From assembly GCF_014194975.1 (NCBI RefSeq), contig NZ_JACIAY010000011.1, positions 99,409 through 163,408 on the forward strand: a DNA stretch of 64,000 nt. Reading direction: 5' to 3'. Shown one piece after another: positions 44,053 to 52,955 of the stretch. Numbering within the stretch: position 1 is the stretch's first letter; each line of letters opens with the position of its first letter. This DNA comes from Sphingomonas sp. BK580 (lineage in GTDB: Bacteria > Pseudomonadota > Alphaproteobacteria > Sphingomonadales > Sphingomonadaceae). Position numbers and translations under genes: made by a program. The notes under the pieces were generated by a model, which ran no database searches, was not told the DNA's origin, and saw nothing but the letters and a program-made list of their open reading frames with translations.

Positions 44053-45372
44053 ATGCCTGATGCCGCTTTCAACCCCGCTGATGCCGCAACGTGGCTGGCA
44101 CGTGGCCGCAGGCCCGCCCATGCGGAGGCGCTCGCCAAGGCGTGGCGCGACTATCCCGACCTGCCACCCAACGCGCCGCTCGCCGAGCGCCAAGCCCGCA
44201 GCCACGCGCGTGTGATCGCAACCCGCCCTGTGTTCGAGGAGATGCGCGTCGAGGCCGAAGCCGAGCGCCACGCCAAGAACTTCGCGTTCACCGAGAAGGA
44301 GGCACGCGAAGGCAAGGCGAACGAACGCGAGCTTGCCATCCTCAACGGCCGCGATCGGTGTGGCTACGACTGGGACGTCGCCAACCGCTATGCCGATGGC
44401 TGGTACGCGGCGCACGTAGGTTGGCCACACCACTACCCGGACGGGATTCCGTGCAATGCGCCGCTCGAAACTCGCCGTGCTGCCTACGACCAAGGCTTCA
44501 CTGACGGAGGTGGCGACCGCACCGACCTGTTCGACGCGGCGCGGCGCGCGAACCTGGCGCTGCACCGCCAGAGCAACATGCCGGCCGCCGTCATCCCGGT
44601 CACGCCGGCGCGGCCGTTGCCGAGCAGCTGGCCGAAGCCCGGTGATGAGGCTCGACCGGCCCGATGGTCGCGGCGTCTCGTCATCCTCAGCGATGGCGAC
44701 CTTGCTGGCGGAGATCCCGCGCGCGCAAAGTGGGACTTCCTGCGGATCGTGCGCGATCGACCCGGCGCCGAGGCCATGACGCTTATGATCCTCACGGATG
44801 CTGGCTTCGTTCACGCCGGCGACTACACGCCGACCGCGAGCTTAGGCGGACGCCGGCAGGTCACCGGCCCCGCCCTGCGCCAGCAGCTGGTGGAAGCGCT
44901 TTCCGGCCGCGAGATCGACGACATCCTGGTCGCGCTGCAGGACGAGGACCTGCGCCTGCTTGATGGTATCGCGAGCGCGCTACCGCTGTGCCGGACGATG
45001 GAGCGGACGCGAAACACCAAGCTGCAGCAGCGCACCCACCTGCGCACCTGGTTGGATCGCGGCTACGGCGAGGACGAGAACATGGCGGCAGGCCATATCC
45101 GATGGGGCAAGCTGATCCAGGGTCTGGTGGGCAAGCTCGGTGAGTTTACCGTGCGGCACGTCGGGCCAGCCCCCGTTCGTGGACAGCTGATCCGGGTTGA
45201 GGTCGGTGATGGGCAACTCGCGGCCGGCTACGCCGATGCCGACGGCACGCCGATCGCGGCCGAAATCGTCGTCGCGAGCAAGGCGAAGCTACGGCCGGAG
45301 ATGGCGGCGACGCTACGGCGCTTCGGGGCCGCCACGACGATGATGGCAGCCTCGGCTCGGCACGCGGCGTAG
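44053..45372 (+). CDS. Unknown 439-residue plasmid protein
   Basis: Mostly soluble. An Arg/Ala-rich helical N-terminus (about 20-110) is followed by DRCGYDWDVANRYADGWYA, which recalls Rmf/GIY-like small motifs only loosely. A beta-alpha middle (RRLVILSDGDLAGGD) and a helical C-terminal half with RMERTRNTKLQ-type charged stretches follow. There is no membrane segment. Function unknown; it shares a transcript with the preceding gene. Confidence 0.6.
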   Translation: MPDAAFNPADAATWLARGRRPAHAEALAKAWRDYPDLPPNAPLAERQARSHARVIATRPVFEEMRVEAEAERHAKNFAFTEKEAREGKANERELAILNGRDRCGYDWDVANRYADGWYAAHVGWPHHYPDGIPCNAPLETRRAAYDQGFTDGGGDRTDLFDAARRANLALHRQSNMPAAVIPVTPARPLPSSWPKPGDEARPARWSRRLVILSDGDLAGGDPARAKWDFLRIVRDRPGAEAMTLMILTDAGFVHAGDYTPTASLGGRRQVTGPALRQQLVEALSGREIDDILVALQDEDLRLLDGIASALPLCRTMERTRNTKLQQRTHLRTWLDRGYGEDENMAAGHIRWGKLIQGLVGKLGEFTVRHVGPAPVRGQLIRVEVGDGQLAAGYADADGTPIAAEIVVASKAKLRPEMAATLRRFGAATTMMAASARHAA

Positions 45373-45392
45373 CCGCACTGATCCGAGCCGCG

Positions 45393-45436
45393 AAAGAGGA
45401 GAGGGGAGGGAGCGGACACGCCGGAATGAGCCGGCG
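45393..45436 (+). promoter_or_regulatory. GA-tract/hairpin leader, copy G
   Basis: A purine tract at 45393-45415 is followed by a perfect CGCCGG-AATGAG-CCGGCG hairpin (45419-45436). AGGAG and the ATG at 45449 follow. Confidence 0.65.
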
Positions 45437-45448
45437 AGGAGCTACCTC

Positions 45449-46744
45449 ATGCCCGAGTCCGTGCCCGCGTCAGCCGATTACCTCATGCGCCCGGTCCTCT
45501 GGACGTTCGGAGAAGGTCCGACCTTCCCGGGCTACACCGACGACATCCATTGGAACGGCTTCCTCAACGTGTCCGTCAGCATGGCGACATGGCCCTACGT
45601 TCTGCGGACGCTCATCGCCGGCGCCGATGGCGATGCCGAGACGATCGCGGCCTATCGCGAGATGGCGGGCGGCAGCATGGTCTCGCTGGCCGACCGTTTC
45701 ACCACCGAGGCCGTGGACCGGAACTGGCCGTGGCAATTTCCGGACTATCCGGTCGCAACCATGATGCCGATCCCGGAGCGCTGGTCGGAAATGAGCTGGC
45801 ACCATGACACCGCGCCCAGCTTCGGCCCCTGTGTGGGACCGATGGGCGAGGCCGCGCAGGTCTGGGTCGACTATGCCGACCCGTCGAAGCGGGAATTTTC
45901 GGAAGCGCCGCGGTTCAGCTTCAGCCGGCGCGATGCCGTGGGCGAGCTGACCACCATCTACGCCGGCGCCGACTGGGACGAGGTGCTAGCGTCGGCCGCG
46001 GTCGAGGCGCTCGCGTGCGCCTTCGCGCGCGGGCTCGCTCTCGAGCTGACGGCCTTGCAGTGGCAGGACATGCGGCTGCGCAACCGGGTGGCTCCGGAGG
46101 GCACATGTGCCTCGCACGACTTCGTCGATGCCAACATGGTGATGCTCGCCGCCTGGACGGCGGAACGCGGTCATCCTCTGCTGCCGAGCACTGAGCCGAC
46201 CACGTTCGAGGATGATCTCGAACGCGTGAACGCGGCGTGGAAGATCGCGACGGCGCACTATCTCACCGCCTGTGAAGAGGGTGAGCGGTTCGATGCCTGG
46301 CGCCTTACTGGCCGCGACGTCGAGGGACTCGCTGCGGCCGGCGAAGAACTTGGCAGGGTCGACGATAGTGACAGCCCGGGACGGATCTACGCGACCGGCT
46401 TCATGGAACGCGACGGCGAGCAGTGGATCGTGAACGTCGGCAACTCCAGCCAGGCTTTCGACGAGCTCTTCGATGCCGAAGCGCATCTCTGGAGCATCCA
46501 TGCTTCCACCGAGAGCCGACCCGAGGTGCGCCAGCCGCTGCGGTTGCGCCCTCCGCCCTCCGCCATCCACTTTACCGTCGACGAGATCACGGTGACCGCG
46601 GACGCCATCGATCGCCGGTTGAGCGATCTGGCCGAGCGCCTCGCGACCGTGTCGCCGCTTGAGTCGGAAGGGCTCTTTCTGGCCGAGAGCGTGCGTCGGC
46701 TGAAAGCCGCGAGGATCAAGCTGACCGAGGCCGCTCAGCCCTGA
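45449..46744 (+). CDS. Unknown 431-residue plasmid protein
   Basis: A large soluble protein rich in Trp and acidic residues, with no signal or membrane segment. Notable stretches are WTFGEGPTFPGYTDDIHW near the start and DNVxxS-like ANMVMLAAWT in the middle. It is a single gene between leaders G and H. I recognise no domain. Confidence 0.6.
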   Translation: MPESVPASADYLMRPVLWTFGEGPTFPGYTDDIHWNGFLNVSVSMATWPYVLRTLIAGADGDAETIAAYREMAGGSMVSLADRFTTEAVDRNWPWQFPDYPVATMMPIPERWSEMSWHHDTAPSFGPCVGPMGEAAQVWVDYADPSKREFSEAPRFSFSRRDAVGELTTIYAGADWDEVLASAAVEALACAFARGLALELTALQWQDMRLRNRVAPEGTCASHDFVDANMVMLAAWTAERGHPLLPSTEPTTFEDDLERVNAAWKIATAHYLTACEEGERFDAWRLTGRDVEGLAAAGEELGRVDDSDSPGRIYATGFMERDGEQWIVNVGNSSQAFDELFDAEAHLWSIHASTESRPEVRQPLRLRPPPSAIHFTVDEITVTADAIDRRLSDLAERLATVSPLESEGLFLAESVRRLKAARIKLTEAAQP

Positions 46745-46745
46745 G

Positions 46746-46792
46746 CGAGGGAGAGGAGAGGGGAGCAGGTGGTCGCGGGATTGGGCCCGCGA
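46746..46792 (+). promoter_or_regulatory. GA-tract/hairpin leader, copy H
   Basis: A purine tract at 46746-46768 is followed by a perfect TCGCGGG-ATTGGG-CCCGCGA hairpin (46773-46792). AAGGAG and the ATG at 46806 follow. Confidence 0.7.
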
Positions 46793-46805
46793 GAAGGAGA
46801 CCGCC

Positions 46806-47306
46806 ATGCTCCCCGCCTCGATCGCACTCACCGCCGCGCCGAGCGCGGTCGCTACGGTGCAGGAGCTGTTCGCCGACAGCATCACCGACGTCCTGCTCGA
46901 ACTTTTGCAGGCAGCTCGCGCGAGCGGCGCTGCCCGCGTCGACGTCGCAGTGATCGGCGCAGCCGGGGATCGGCTGCTGCAGCTCAGCGACGATGGCCAT
47001 GGGCTTGAGGAGCCGGGTTCCATCTTCGCTCACCCGCTGCCACGGTTCGGCATCTTCAGCCTCGCCGGACGAGACGTGATCGTCCGCTCCTGGTCGCGTG
47101 CCGCACATCAAGGGTGGAGTGCACACATCACCGCCGCGGCGTGGACGGGCAGGCGGCCGATCGCGATCTCGCCCGACCCGATCGCTCGCGGCACCTCCAT
47201 CACCTTCCGCATGCCGGCGATCGCCGAGGCCGCGGTCAGGGCTGCGCTGACCGAGGCCGCATCTCTTGCGGGCGTCGTCGCTACCTTCACCGGTCGAGGA
47301 GTCTGA
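46806..47306 (+). CDS. GHKL-ATPase-like protein with a degenerate N box
   Basis: 166 residues. The order LLELLQAARASGAARVDV, then LLQLSDDGHGLEEP, then FGIFSLAGRDVIVRS matches the N-box, DxGxG box and G-loop helix of GHKL (HSP90/MutL/histidine-kinase-like) ATP-binding folds. The N-box Asn is replaced by Ala. It is short, so it may be a minimal ATPase or a ligand-binding remnant. The gene directly after it, two bases away, encodes a PP-loop enzyme, which suggests a functional pair. Confidence 0.6.
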   Translation: MLPASIALTAAPSAVATVQELFADSITDVLLELLQAARASGAARVDVAVIGAAGDRLLQLSDDGHGLEEPGSIFAHPLPRFGIFSLAGRDVIVRSWSRAAHQGWSAHITAAAWTGRRPIAISPDPIARGTSITFRMPAIAEAAVRAALTEAASLAGVVATFTGRGV

Positions 47307-47307
47307 C

Positions 47308-48240
47308 ATGGACATGCCGCCCCCTCCGGTCGTGCTCGCCTACGGCATCGGCGTGGACAGTACCGCGCTTCTCGTCGAGCTGGTCGCGCGCGGGCAGAAG
47401 CCCGACCTGGTGCTGAGCGCCGACACCGGCGTGGAGAAGCCGGGGACCTATGCCTATCTCGACGTGATCCGGCCGTGGATGGATGCACACGGCATCCGGC
47501 ACGAGCTGGTCTCGTACATTCCCAAGCGCTTCAAGCATTGGCCGCCCTACTATGGGCTGCTGGAGATGTGCCTGACCAACGCAACGCTGCCGAGCAAGAG
47601 CCTGGGCGGGTCGAGCTGCAGCCTCAAATACAAGAAGGCGCCACAGGACGCGTTTCTCGCGAGCTGGCAGCCGGCGAAAGATGCCTGGGCGCGTGGCCAG
47701 CGGGTCATTCGGCTGATCGGCTATGACGCAGGCCCGCGCGATACGCTGCGGGCCAACCACGCCTTGTCGATCGAGGACCCACTCTACGACTGCCGCTCGC
47801 CGCTGCGCGAGTGGGGCTGGGACCGTGACGCTTGCGTGGCGCGCATCATCGCCGAGGGCCTCCCAGTGCCCCCAAAATCGGCGTGCTGGCTGTGCATCGC
47901 CAATCGGCCCGAGGAGATCCGCGAGCTGCCGCGCTGGTGCCTGCGCCTCATCGTGCTCGTCGAGGCGCGCGCCGCGCCGCGGCTGCATACGGTCGAGGGG
48001 CTGTGGCGCCGGTCGACCAAGGCGCGCCCCGGCCGCATGACCGACTTCATCCGCGCAGAGGGCCTGCTGCCGTCGCGCGAAATCGATCGGATCTGGCGCG
48101 ACGCGCCGCGCGACCTGATCCGCTTCCAAGACGTCGCTGCCATGGTGCCGGTTGGCGAGCGGCCGACGATGCAGAGCTGGCTTGAGCGCTTCAATGCCGG
48201 ATTGATGACGCGGCAACCGGGAGAGCCGCTCGCCGCGTGA
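47308..48240 (+). CDS. PP-loop (PAPS-reductase-like) ATP pyrophosphatase
   Basis: 310 residues from the ATG at 47308. The PP-loop GIGVDSTA (13-20) is followed by LSADTGVEKPGTYAYL, and a Cys pair sits in ACWLCIANRPEE (about 191-196). This is the layout of phage and plasmid PAPS-reductase-like adenylyl-activating enzymes, related to DndC and tRNA or base thiolation proteins. It could modify DNA, RNA or a nucleotide. No Dnd partners are nearby. Confidence 0.75.
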   Translation: MDMPPPPVVLAYGIGVDSTALLVELVARGQKPDLVLSADTGVEKPGTYAYLDVIRPWMDAHGIRHELVSYIPKRFKHWPPYYGLLEMCLTNATLPSKSLGGSSCSLKYKKAPQDAFLASWQPAKDAWARGQRVIRLIGYDAGPRDTLRANHALSIEDPLYDCRSPLREWGWDRDACVARIIAEGLPVPPKSACWLCIANRPEEIRELPRWCLRLIVLVEARAAPRLHTVEGLWRRSTKARPGRMTDFIRAEGLLPSREIDRIWRDAPRDLIRFQDVAAMVPVGERPTMQSWLERFNAGLMTRQPGEPLAA

Positions 48241-48243
48241 ATG

Positions 48244-48453
48244 TCACTGATCGCTCGTGGCAGAAGCCTGGTTGACGATGACCAGCTGCCCCGGCGCGAG
48301 GCCGACGATCGTCAGGCCGACCATCGTGAGCAGGATGCTTGTCGCTAGGGCGATGAGCGGCCCGGCCGGTATGATGCGGCGCCGGTAGAGCAGGGCCATG
48401 CCCTCGAACGCGGCCGCGCCGACCAGCGCGATGATGATCGCGAAGATCTGCAT
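48244..48453 (-). CDS. Small two-helix membrane protein, unknown
   Basis: 69 residues with two hydrophobic segments (about 3-22 and 32-58), on the minus strand between plus-strand genes. GGGTGGG lies upstream. It converges on the PP-loop gene three bases away. No family recognised. Confidence 0.5.
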   Translation of the reverse strand: MQIFAIIIALVGAAAFEGMALLYRRRIIPAGPLIALATSILLTMVGLTIVGLAPGQLVIVNQASATSDQ

Positions 48454-48480
48454 CCCACCCGATTACCGAAGGGACTCAGC

Positions 48481-48837
48481 ATGGACAACGTCGTTCGCTC
48501 ATCTCGCACCGAGATCATCGGCACGCTCAATGATCGCTGCCGACAGGGGCTGGACCGAAGAGCGCGCATCGTCATGACCCGCGCCTGCCTCGCGACATTC
48601 GCCGAGGCCGGCGTGTCGACCCTGGCGGCGCAGATCGAGATCATGGCCGCTTTGCGGGCGTACACCTTCGACGGCGAGGATCGTGAGCGTCACCGTGGCG
48701 AGTTCGAGTTGCGAGGACACACGGTCCATTTCGCGATCGACTATTACGACCTCGCGCTTGAGTACGGGTCGGAGGACCCGGCGGATGCGGCGGTCACAAG
48801 GCGTGTGCTGACTATCATGATGCGCGAAGATCTGTAG
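48481..48837 (+). CDS. DUF3768-like protein
   Basis: 118 residues. The pattern LNDRCRQGL, a central FDGEDRERHRGEFE and the end IDYYDLALEYGSEDPADAAVTRRVLTIM matches the DUF3768 family, found on many alphaproteobacterial plasmids and phages. Soluble; function unknown. Confidence 0.7.
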   Translation: MDNVVRSSRTEIIGTLNDRCRQGLDRRARIVMTRACLATFAEAGVSTLAAQIEIMAALRAYTFDGEDRERHRGEFELRGHTVHFAIDYYDLALEYGSEDPADAAVTRRVLTIMMREDL

Positions 48838-48864
48838 CGCCTGAGCCCGCCCAACCAGCGCGAC

Positions 48865-49599
48865 CTAGGAGCCCAGGGTCGCGTACCACATGCCGAAGGC
48901 GTTGCTGGCTATGTGGACGAGAAGGCTGGGCACGATCGAGCGCGTGCGCAGCGCGCAGATGCCGGCCCCGAGGCCGAGGAACAGTGAGGCGACCAGGTTC
49001 GCCGGCTCGAAGTGCAGCGTCACAAAGAGGAAGGCCGAGACCAGAACCGCAGCGACGCGCCAACCGCGGTCGACCAGCGTGCCGAGCAGATAGCCGCGGT
49101 AGAGCAGCTCCTCCACCATCGGCGCGACGATCACTGTTGCGATGAGCAGCGCCAGCCCTGCAGGACCGGACAAAGACGCGACGAGCGCCCTGCCGACCTC
49201 GAGGTTGCTGCCGACACCCGACTGCCACACCGTTGCTCCCTGCAGCGCGAGGATCCCGAGCGGGATCTGCGCAACGGCAAGGCCGATGACCATCGTGACC
49301 GCGGTGCGCCCGTTCCATGCCGGTGTCGTGAGAAGCACAGCGCGCGTGCGGCCTGCTCGCCGCGTGTCGAGGGCGACAAGGCCGAAGATCAGCAGCGCCG
49401 CCAGCACGATCGTCGCCGCGGTCAGCGTTGCCGAGGCCGGGTCGAGTCCCATGGCAGGCCCGACGATGTAGTGGATCACGGTGAGCGCCGCCTGATGCGC
49501 GATCAGAAGCCCGGCGACGAGCCACAGAGACGGCGCGGTCGAGGGCTGAGCAGTGGGCGGGGTGAGCGTCGGCGCAGCAGCCAGGTCGAGCATTCCCAC
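48865..49599 (-). CDS. CPBP-family intramembrane metalloprotease
   Basis: 244 residues with six to eight hydrophobic helices. The CPBP/Abi signature EELLYRGYLLG sits near residue 165, followed by LHFEPANL (second motif) and LLVHIASNAFGM (third motif). These proteases act on membrane substrates or in bacteriocin self-immunity. It is isolated on the minus strand. The role here is unknown. Confidence 0.85.
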   Translation of the reverse strand: MGMLDLAAAPTLTPPTAQPSTAPSLWLVAGLLIAHQAALTVIHYIVGPAMGLDPASATLTAATIVLAALLIFGLVALDTRRAGRTRAVLLTTPAWNGRTAVTMVIGLAVAQIPLGILALQGATVWQSGVGSNLEVGRALVASLSGPAGLALLIATVIVAPMVEELLYRGYLLGTLVDRGWRVAAVLVSAFLFVTLHFEPANLVASLFLGLGAGICALRTRSIVPSLLVHIASNAFGMWYATLGS

Positions 49600-49622
49600 C
49601 TCTCAAGATCAGGAGATCGTCG

Positions 49623-49871
49623 GTGCGCAGCATTAAGTCTCACGCCGCTCGAGCACGTCAATCCCGTTCGCGACCTGTGCTCGATATCATGAAGTTGGTC
49701 GGTCCAACTGCAACGAACGCGGAGTGGGAGGCTGACAAGGCAGGCTGGCGCGCCTTCGTCTTCGGCAACACCGCGAGCGGCTTTCGCGCGGGCAGTCGCC
49801 TCGATCGCGCATGGCGACGAGGATACGAGGCCGCTGCCCGCAGCGACGAGCCAGCTGCGCTGATGCTGTAG
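49623..49871 (+). CDS. Small basic protein, unknown
   Basis: 82 residues from a GTG with AGGAG upstream; an ATG at 49689 is an alternative. The C-terminal half reads GFRAGSRLDRAWRRGYEAA, slightly Rmf-like in spacing but without the CPY motif. It overlaps no neighbour and lies 30 bases before the leader I purine tract. Confidence 0.45.
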   Translation: MRSIKSHAARARQSRSRPVLDIMKLVGPTATNAEWEADKAGWRAFVFGNTASGFRAGSRLDRAWRRGYEAAARSDEPAALML

Positions 49872-49901
49872 CTGATCGAGTCTGGTCGCGGCGAGCCAGC
49901 G

Positions 49902-49946
49902 CGGGAGAGGAAAGGGGGGAAGGGAGAGGCGGATCATCCGGATCCG
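49902..49946 (+). promoter_or_regulatory. GA-tract/hairpin leader, copy I
   Basis: A purine tract at 49902-49929 is followed by a CGGATC-ATCCG-GATCCG hairpin (49930-49946). GGAG and the ATG at 49958 follow. Confidence 0.65.
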
Positions 49947-49957
49947 GGAGCCTCACC

Positions 49958-52111
49958 ATGAACGCATTCAGCCACGCGACCGCCGAGGTGGTGATCCGCC
50001 ACGGCCACATGGCGTGCGGGCTCGGCGCCGGCGCTGCCGGCATGAACGCCGCCAACCCTCGCGTCGGGCCGCTGCGCGGCCGCTTCGAGTGCGCAGGCGG
50101 GATCGATGTCGACGAGGGCGCGATCCGCAACTTCGAGCGTCTCACGGGCGTGAAGGGCACCGTGATGGACCTCTTCTCCGAGGCCCAATACCGCGCCTTC
50201 CATAAACGGGCGCCGGACCCGAGCTGGCGCGAGGCCACGCCGCTCGACATCCGCCGCGTCTTCGGTCGCCTCGACGTCCTGTTCGCGAGCTATCCCTGCA
50301 AGGGCTTCTCCGGCCTGCTGTCGGCGCGCACGGCCGAGACCGCCAAGTACCAGGCGCTCAACGACCTGACGACGCGCGGCATGATGCTCAGCCTTGAGGC
50401 GTACCGCGACGACCCGGTCGCGATCGTCGCCTTCGAGAACGTGCCGCGCATCGCGACCGCGCGCGGCGCCCGCTTTCTCGCCCAGATCGACGCGCTGTAC
50501 CGCGCCTATGGTTATGTCGTCAGCGACGTCGAGGACAGCATCCACGACTGCGGCGCGATCGGCGGCCTCGCGCAGCGCCGCAAGCGCTTCCTGCGGCTGT
50601 TCCGCCACCCATCCAAGGTGCCGAACTTCATCTATCAGCCCGCCAAGAAGCGGCTGCGCGGCGTCGGCGAGGTCATCGGCAAGCTGCCGATGCCGGGAGA
50701 TCCGGCCGCGGGCGTGATGCACCGTGTACCGGCGCTGCAATGGAAGACGTGGGTGCGGCTCGCCTTCGTGCCCGCGGGGCGCGACTGGCGCGCGCTGAAC
50801 GATCTGGCGGTGATCGACGGGCGGCTGCGTGACTTCGGCATCGTGCCTGAGCAGGCGTTGCGCGAGAACGCACTTGGCGTGCTCGACTGGTCGGACACGG
50901 CGCCGACCCTCACCTCCGCGCGCGCACCAGCGCAGGGCCGCTTCTCGGTCGCAGACGTGCGGGTCTCGGCCGACTGGAACGCCGACGTCCTTGGCGTCCG
51001 CGACTGGCACCAGCATGCCGGCACCGTGACGGGGCGCAACGGCCCTACCAATGGCGCGCACAGCGTCGCCGATCCGAGGCCGGACTATGGTGCCTCGACC
51101 CATCGCAATGTGCTCGGCGTGAAGCGCTGGAGCGAGAGCGCTGCCACGGTCAGCGGGAGCCCCAAGCCGAGCGCCGGCGCGCATGCGGTCGCCGATCCTC
51201 GCTTCGATGCGCACCCGAAGAGCGTCCAGCTCGGTGTCCGGCCATGGTCGGCGCCGTCGCCGTGCATCAAGGCCGACGTGTCGGTCGGCACCGGGCCGTA
51301 CGCGATTTCGGATCCGCGCCAAGCGGCCGCGGCGGGACAGCTCGGCAATGTCTTCCGCATCGTGCCGATCGACGAGGCCGGCGAGCCGGTCACCGACCCG
51401 AGGCCGGGCTACGCGGCCGGCACCCACCGCAACATCCTCGCCGTCACCGACTTCAGCGATACAGCCAAGGTGGTCACCGGAGCGGTCCACCCTGCAGGCG
51501 GTGCGCTATCGGTCGCGGATCCTCGCCCCGTCGGGCTCAGTGCGGGCGGGCGTGACCAGCACGGCTACAACAGCCAAGCGCATTACGGCGTCCTCGGATG
51601 GGAGGACACGAGCGTCGCCGTGCCCGGCTATGCCAAGTACGACCGCGGCAAGTGGTCGGTCGCGGATCCTAGGCTACCTGAGCCCGAGCCACTCGCCGCG
51701 CTGCCAGCGCCGAACGATCGCGTCATCGCGCGCATCATCGCCGCGGACGGTACGTGGCACCGGCCCTTCACCACGCTCGAGCTCGCAGCACTCCAGTCGC
51801 TGTTCGATCCCGAGCAGGTCTTCCGCTTCGACGGCGAACGAAACGCCTGGTCCATGGTGCAGCCGTTCGACCTCGAAGGCAGCTCCGACGCGCAGAAACG
51901 CGAATGGATCGGCAATGCCGTCCCCTCGGCCGCGGCGCAGGGCATGGCCGAGGAGATCGGCGAGGCGCTGCTCCTCGCCAAGCTCGGCGAGACCTTCACA
52001 CTGTCCGACAAGGCCATCTGGGTCTCGCCGCTGCGCATGGCGCTCGCCGTCGACCATGCGCCGATCGGGGCGATCACCCACCGGCAAGATCTCGATTGTG
52101 GAGAGGCATGA
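49958..52111 (+). CDS. DNA (cytosine-5) methyltransferase with tandem repeats in the recognition domain
   Basis: 717 residues. C5-methyltransferase motifs are all visible: the SAM-binding start ACGLGAGAAG, the catalytic SYPCKGFSG (motif IV, Cys near 114), ENVPRI (motif VI), QRRKRF (motif VIII) and IGNAVP (motif X, near 651). Between VIII and X, where the target recognition domain lies, a unit of about 40 residues ending in (V/I)(A/T/S)DPR is repeated about seven times (residues about 330-572). In a leading region the enzyme may pre-methylate the plasmid against restriction. It starts behind leader copy I. Confidence 0.9.
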   Translation: MNAFSHATAEVVIRHGHMACGLGAGAAGMNAANPRVGPLRGRFECAGGIDVDEGAIRNFERLTGVKGTVMDLFSEAQYRAFHKRAPDPSWREATPLDIRRVFGRLDVLFASYPCKGFSGLLSARTAETAKYQALNDLTTRGMMLSLEAYRDDPVAIVAFENVPRIATARGARFLAQIDALYRAYGYVVSDVEDSIHDCGAIGGLAQRRKRFLRLFRHPSKVPNFIYQPAKKRLRGVGEVIGKLPMPGDPAAGVMHRVPALQWKTWVRLAFVPAGRDWRALNDLAVIDGRLRDFGIVPEQALRENALGVLDWSDTAPTLTSARAPAQGRFSVADVRVSADWNADVLGVRDWHQHAGTVTGRNGPTNGAHSVADPRPDYGASTHRNVLGVKRWSESAATVSGSPKPSAGAHAVADPRFDAHPKSVQLGVRPWSAPSPCIKADVSVGTGPYAISDPRQAAAAGQLGNVFRIVPIDEAGEPVTDPRPGYAAGTHRNILAVTDFSDTAKVVTGAVHPAGGALSVADPRPVGLSAGGRDQHGYNSQAHYGVLGWEDTSVAVPGYAKYDRGKWSVADPRLPEPEPLAALPAPNDRVIARIIAADGTWHRPFTTLELAALQSLFDPEQVFRFDGERNAWSMVQPFDLEGSSDAQKREWIGNAVPSAAAQGMAEEIGEALLLAKLGETFTLSDKAIWVSPLRMALAVDHAPIGAITHRQDLDCGEA

Positions 52112-52368
52112 TGCAACGCTCGGGCCCATCTCGGCCGCGGTCGAGTCATCCGCATGTCCGCAACCCGGTGCTGGCGCTGCCAAGCGTCGCGCGCCTTCAA
52201 ACGCTCTCGCCGGTCGCGCGCGCAGAGCTGCGCCAGCTCCTGCTTGAGCTACGGGGCGATGCGCAGGTCCGGGCCGACGACTGCTGGCGCCGCCACAAGG
52301 CACCGATGGCCGCATACTGGAAGGTCGTGTCGGTCTATGCCGGTCACGTCGCCCGGGTGCTGCGATGA
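52108..52368 (+). CDS. Small basic protein downstream of the methyltransferase, unknown
   Basis: 86 residues. The ATG overlaps the methyltransferase stop (ATGA), with GGAGAGG upstream; the next codon is also ATG. Basic and helical, with LQTLSPVARAELRQLLLEL and a C-terminal KVVSVYAGHVARVL. It is translationally coupled to both neighbours. No family recognised. Confidence 0.6.
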   Translation: MMQRSGPSRPRSSHPHVRNPVLALPSVARLQTLSPVARAELRQLLLELRGDAQVRADDCWRRHKAPMAAYWKVVSVYAGHVARVLR

Positions 52369-52955
52369 GGTACGACGCGCGGATCGCGACGGTGTCCCGC
52401 GACGAGTTCGAGGAGCTGCTCGCGCTTGTGCGACTGGCCGACGAGCCGCCCAAGCCGAAAACGGACGATGATCGCTGGCGCGCCGACTATGCCGAAGCGC
52501 AGCGTCGGCGCCGGGTCATCGGCTATCAGCAGGATCTCTTCTCCTCGCCGACGATGACACACTATCGTCGCAACGCGGCCGCGCCCGAGTGGGCGCGCGC
52601 CCCGATCGAGACGATCGAGCAGAAGCTCGAGCGCATCAAGGGCGACCCGTCCGCTACCTTCGGGCCGCCGCGCTCAGACCGGCCATCGATCCTGACACGC
52701 GCCGAGAGAGACGCGATCGTGCGCAAGGCCAGCAACTGGCTCGGCGTGCGCCGGCGCGTGCGGCTGGTGGACGCACCGGGCTCGGTCGACCCTGCCTTTG
52801 GCATCCAGCGTTATCTCGGGCGCGAAGGCGTCGTGTGGCGTCTGTGCGGCGCTCCCTTCGACGATCACTGCTACGTCTTCTTCGATGCGGTCGGCGCGGA
52901 GCGCACCGCCAAGATCGAGCTGGCAGAGCTGCGGGATCTGGAGCCGGTCGAGTGA
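52365..52955 (+). CDS. Unknown 196-residue protein
   Basis: The ATG overlaps the previous stop (ATGA). The N-terminal half is charged and coil-like; the C-terminal half looks like a small beta-rich domain (YLGREGVVWRLCGAPFDDHC). Possibly a partner of the methyltransferase given the overlapping gene chain. No family recognised. Confidence 0.6.
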   Translation: MRYDARIATVSRDEFEELLALVRLADEPPKPKTDDDRWRADYAEAQRRRRVIGYQQDLFSSPTMTHYRRNAAAPEWARAPIETIEQKLERIKGDPSATFGPPRSDRPSILTRAERDAIVRKASNWLGVRRRVRLVDAPGSVDPAFGIQRYLGREGVVWRLCGAPFDDHCYVFFDAVGAERTAKIELAELRDLEPVE

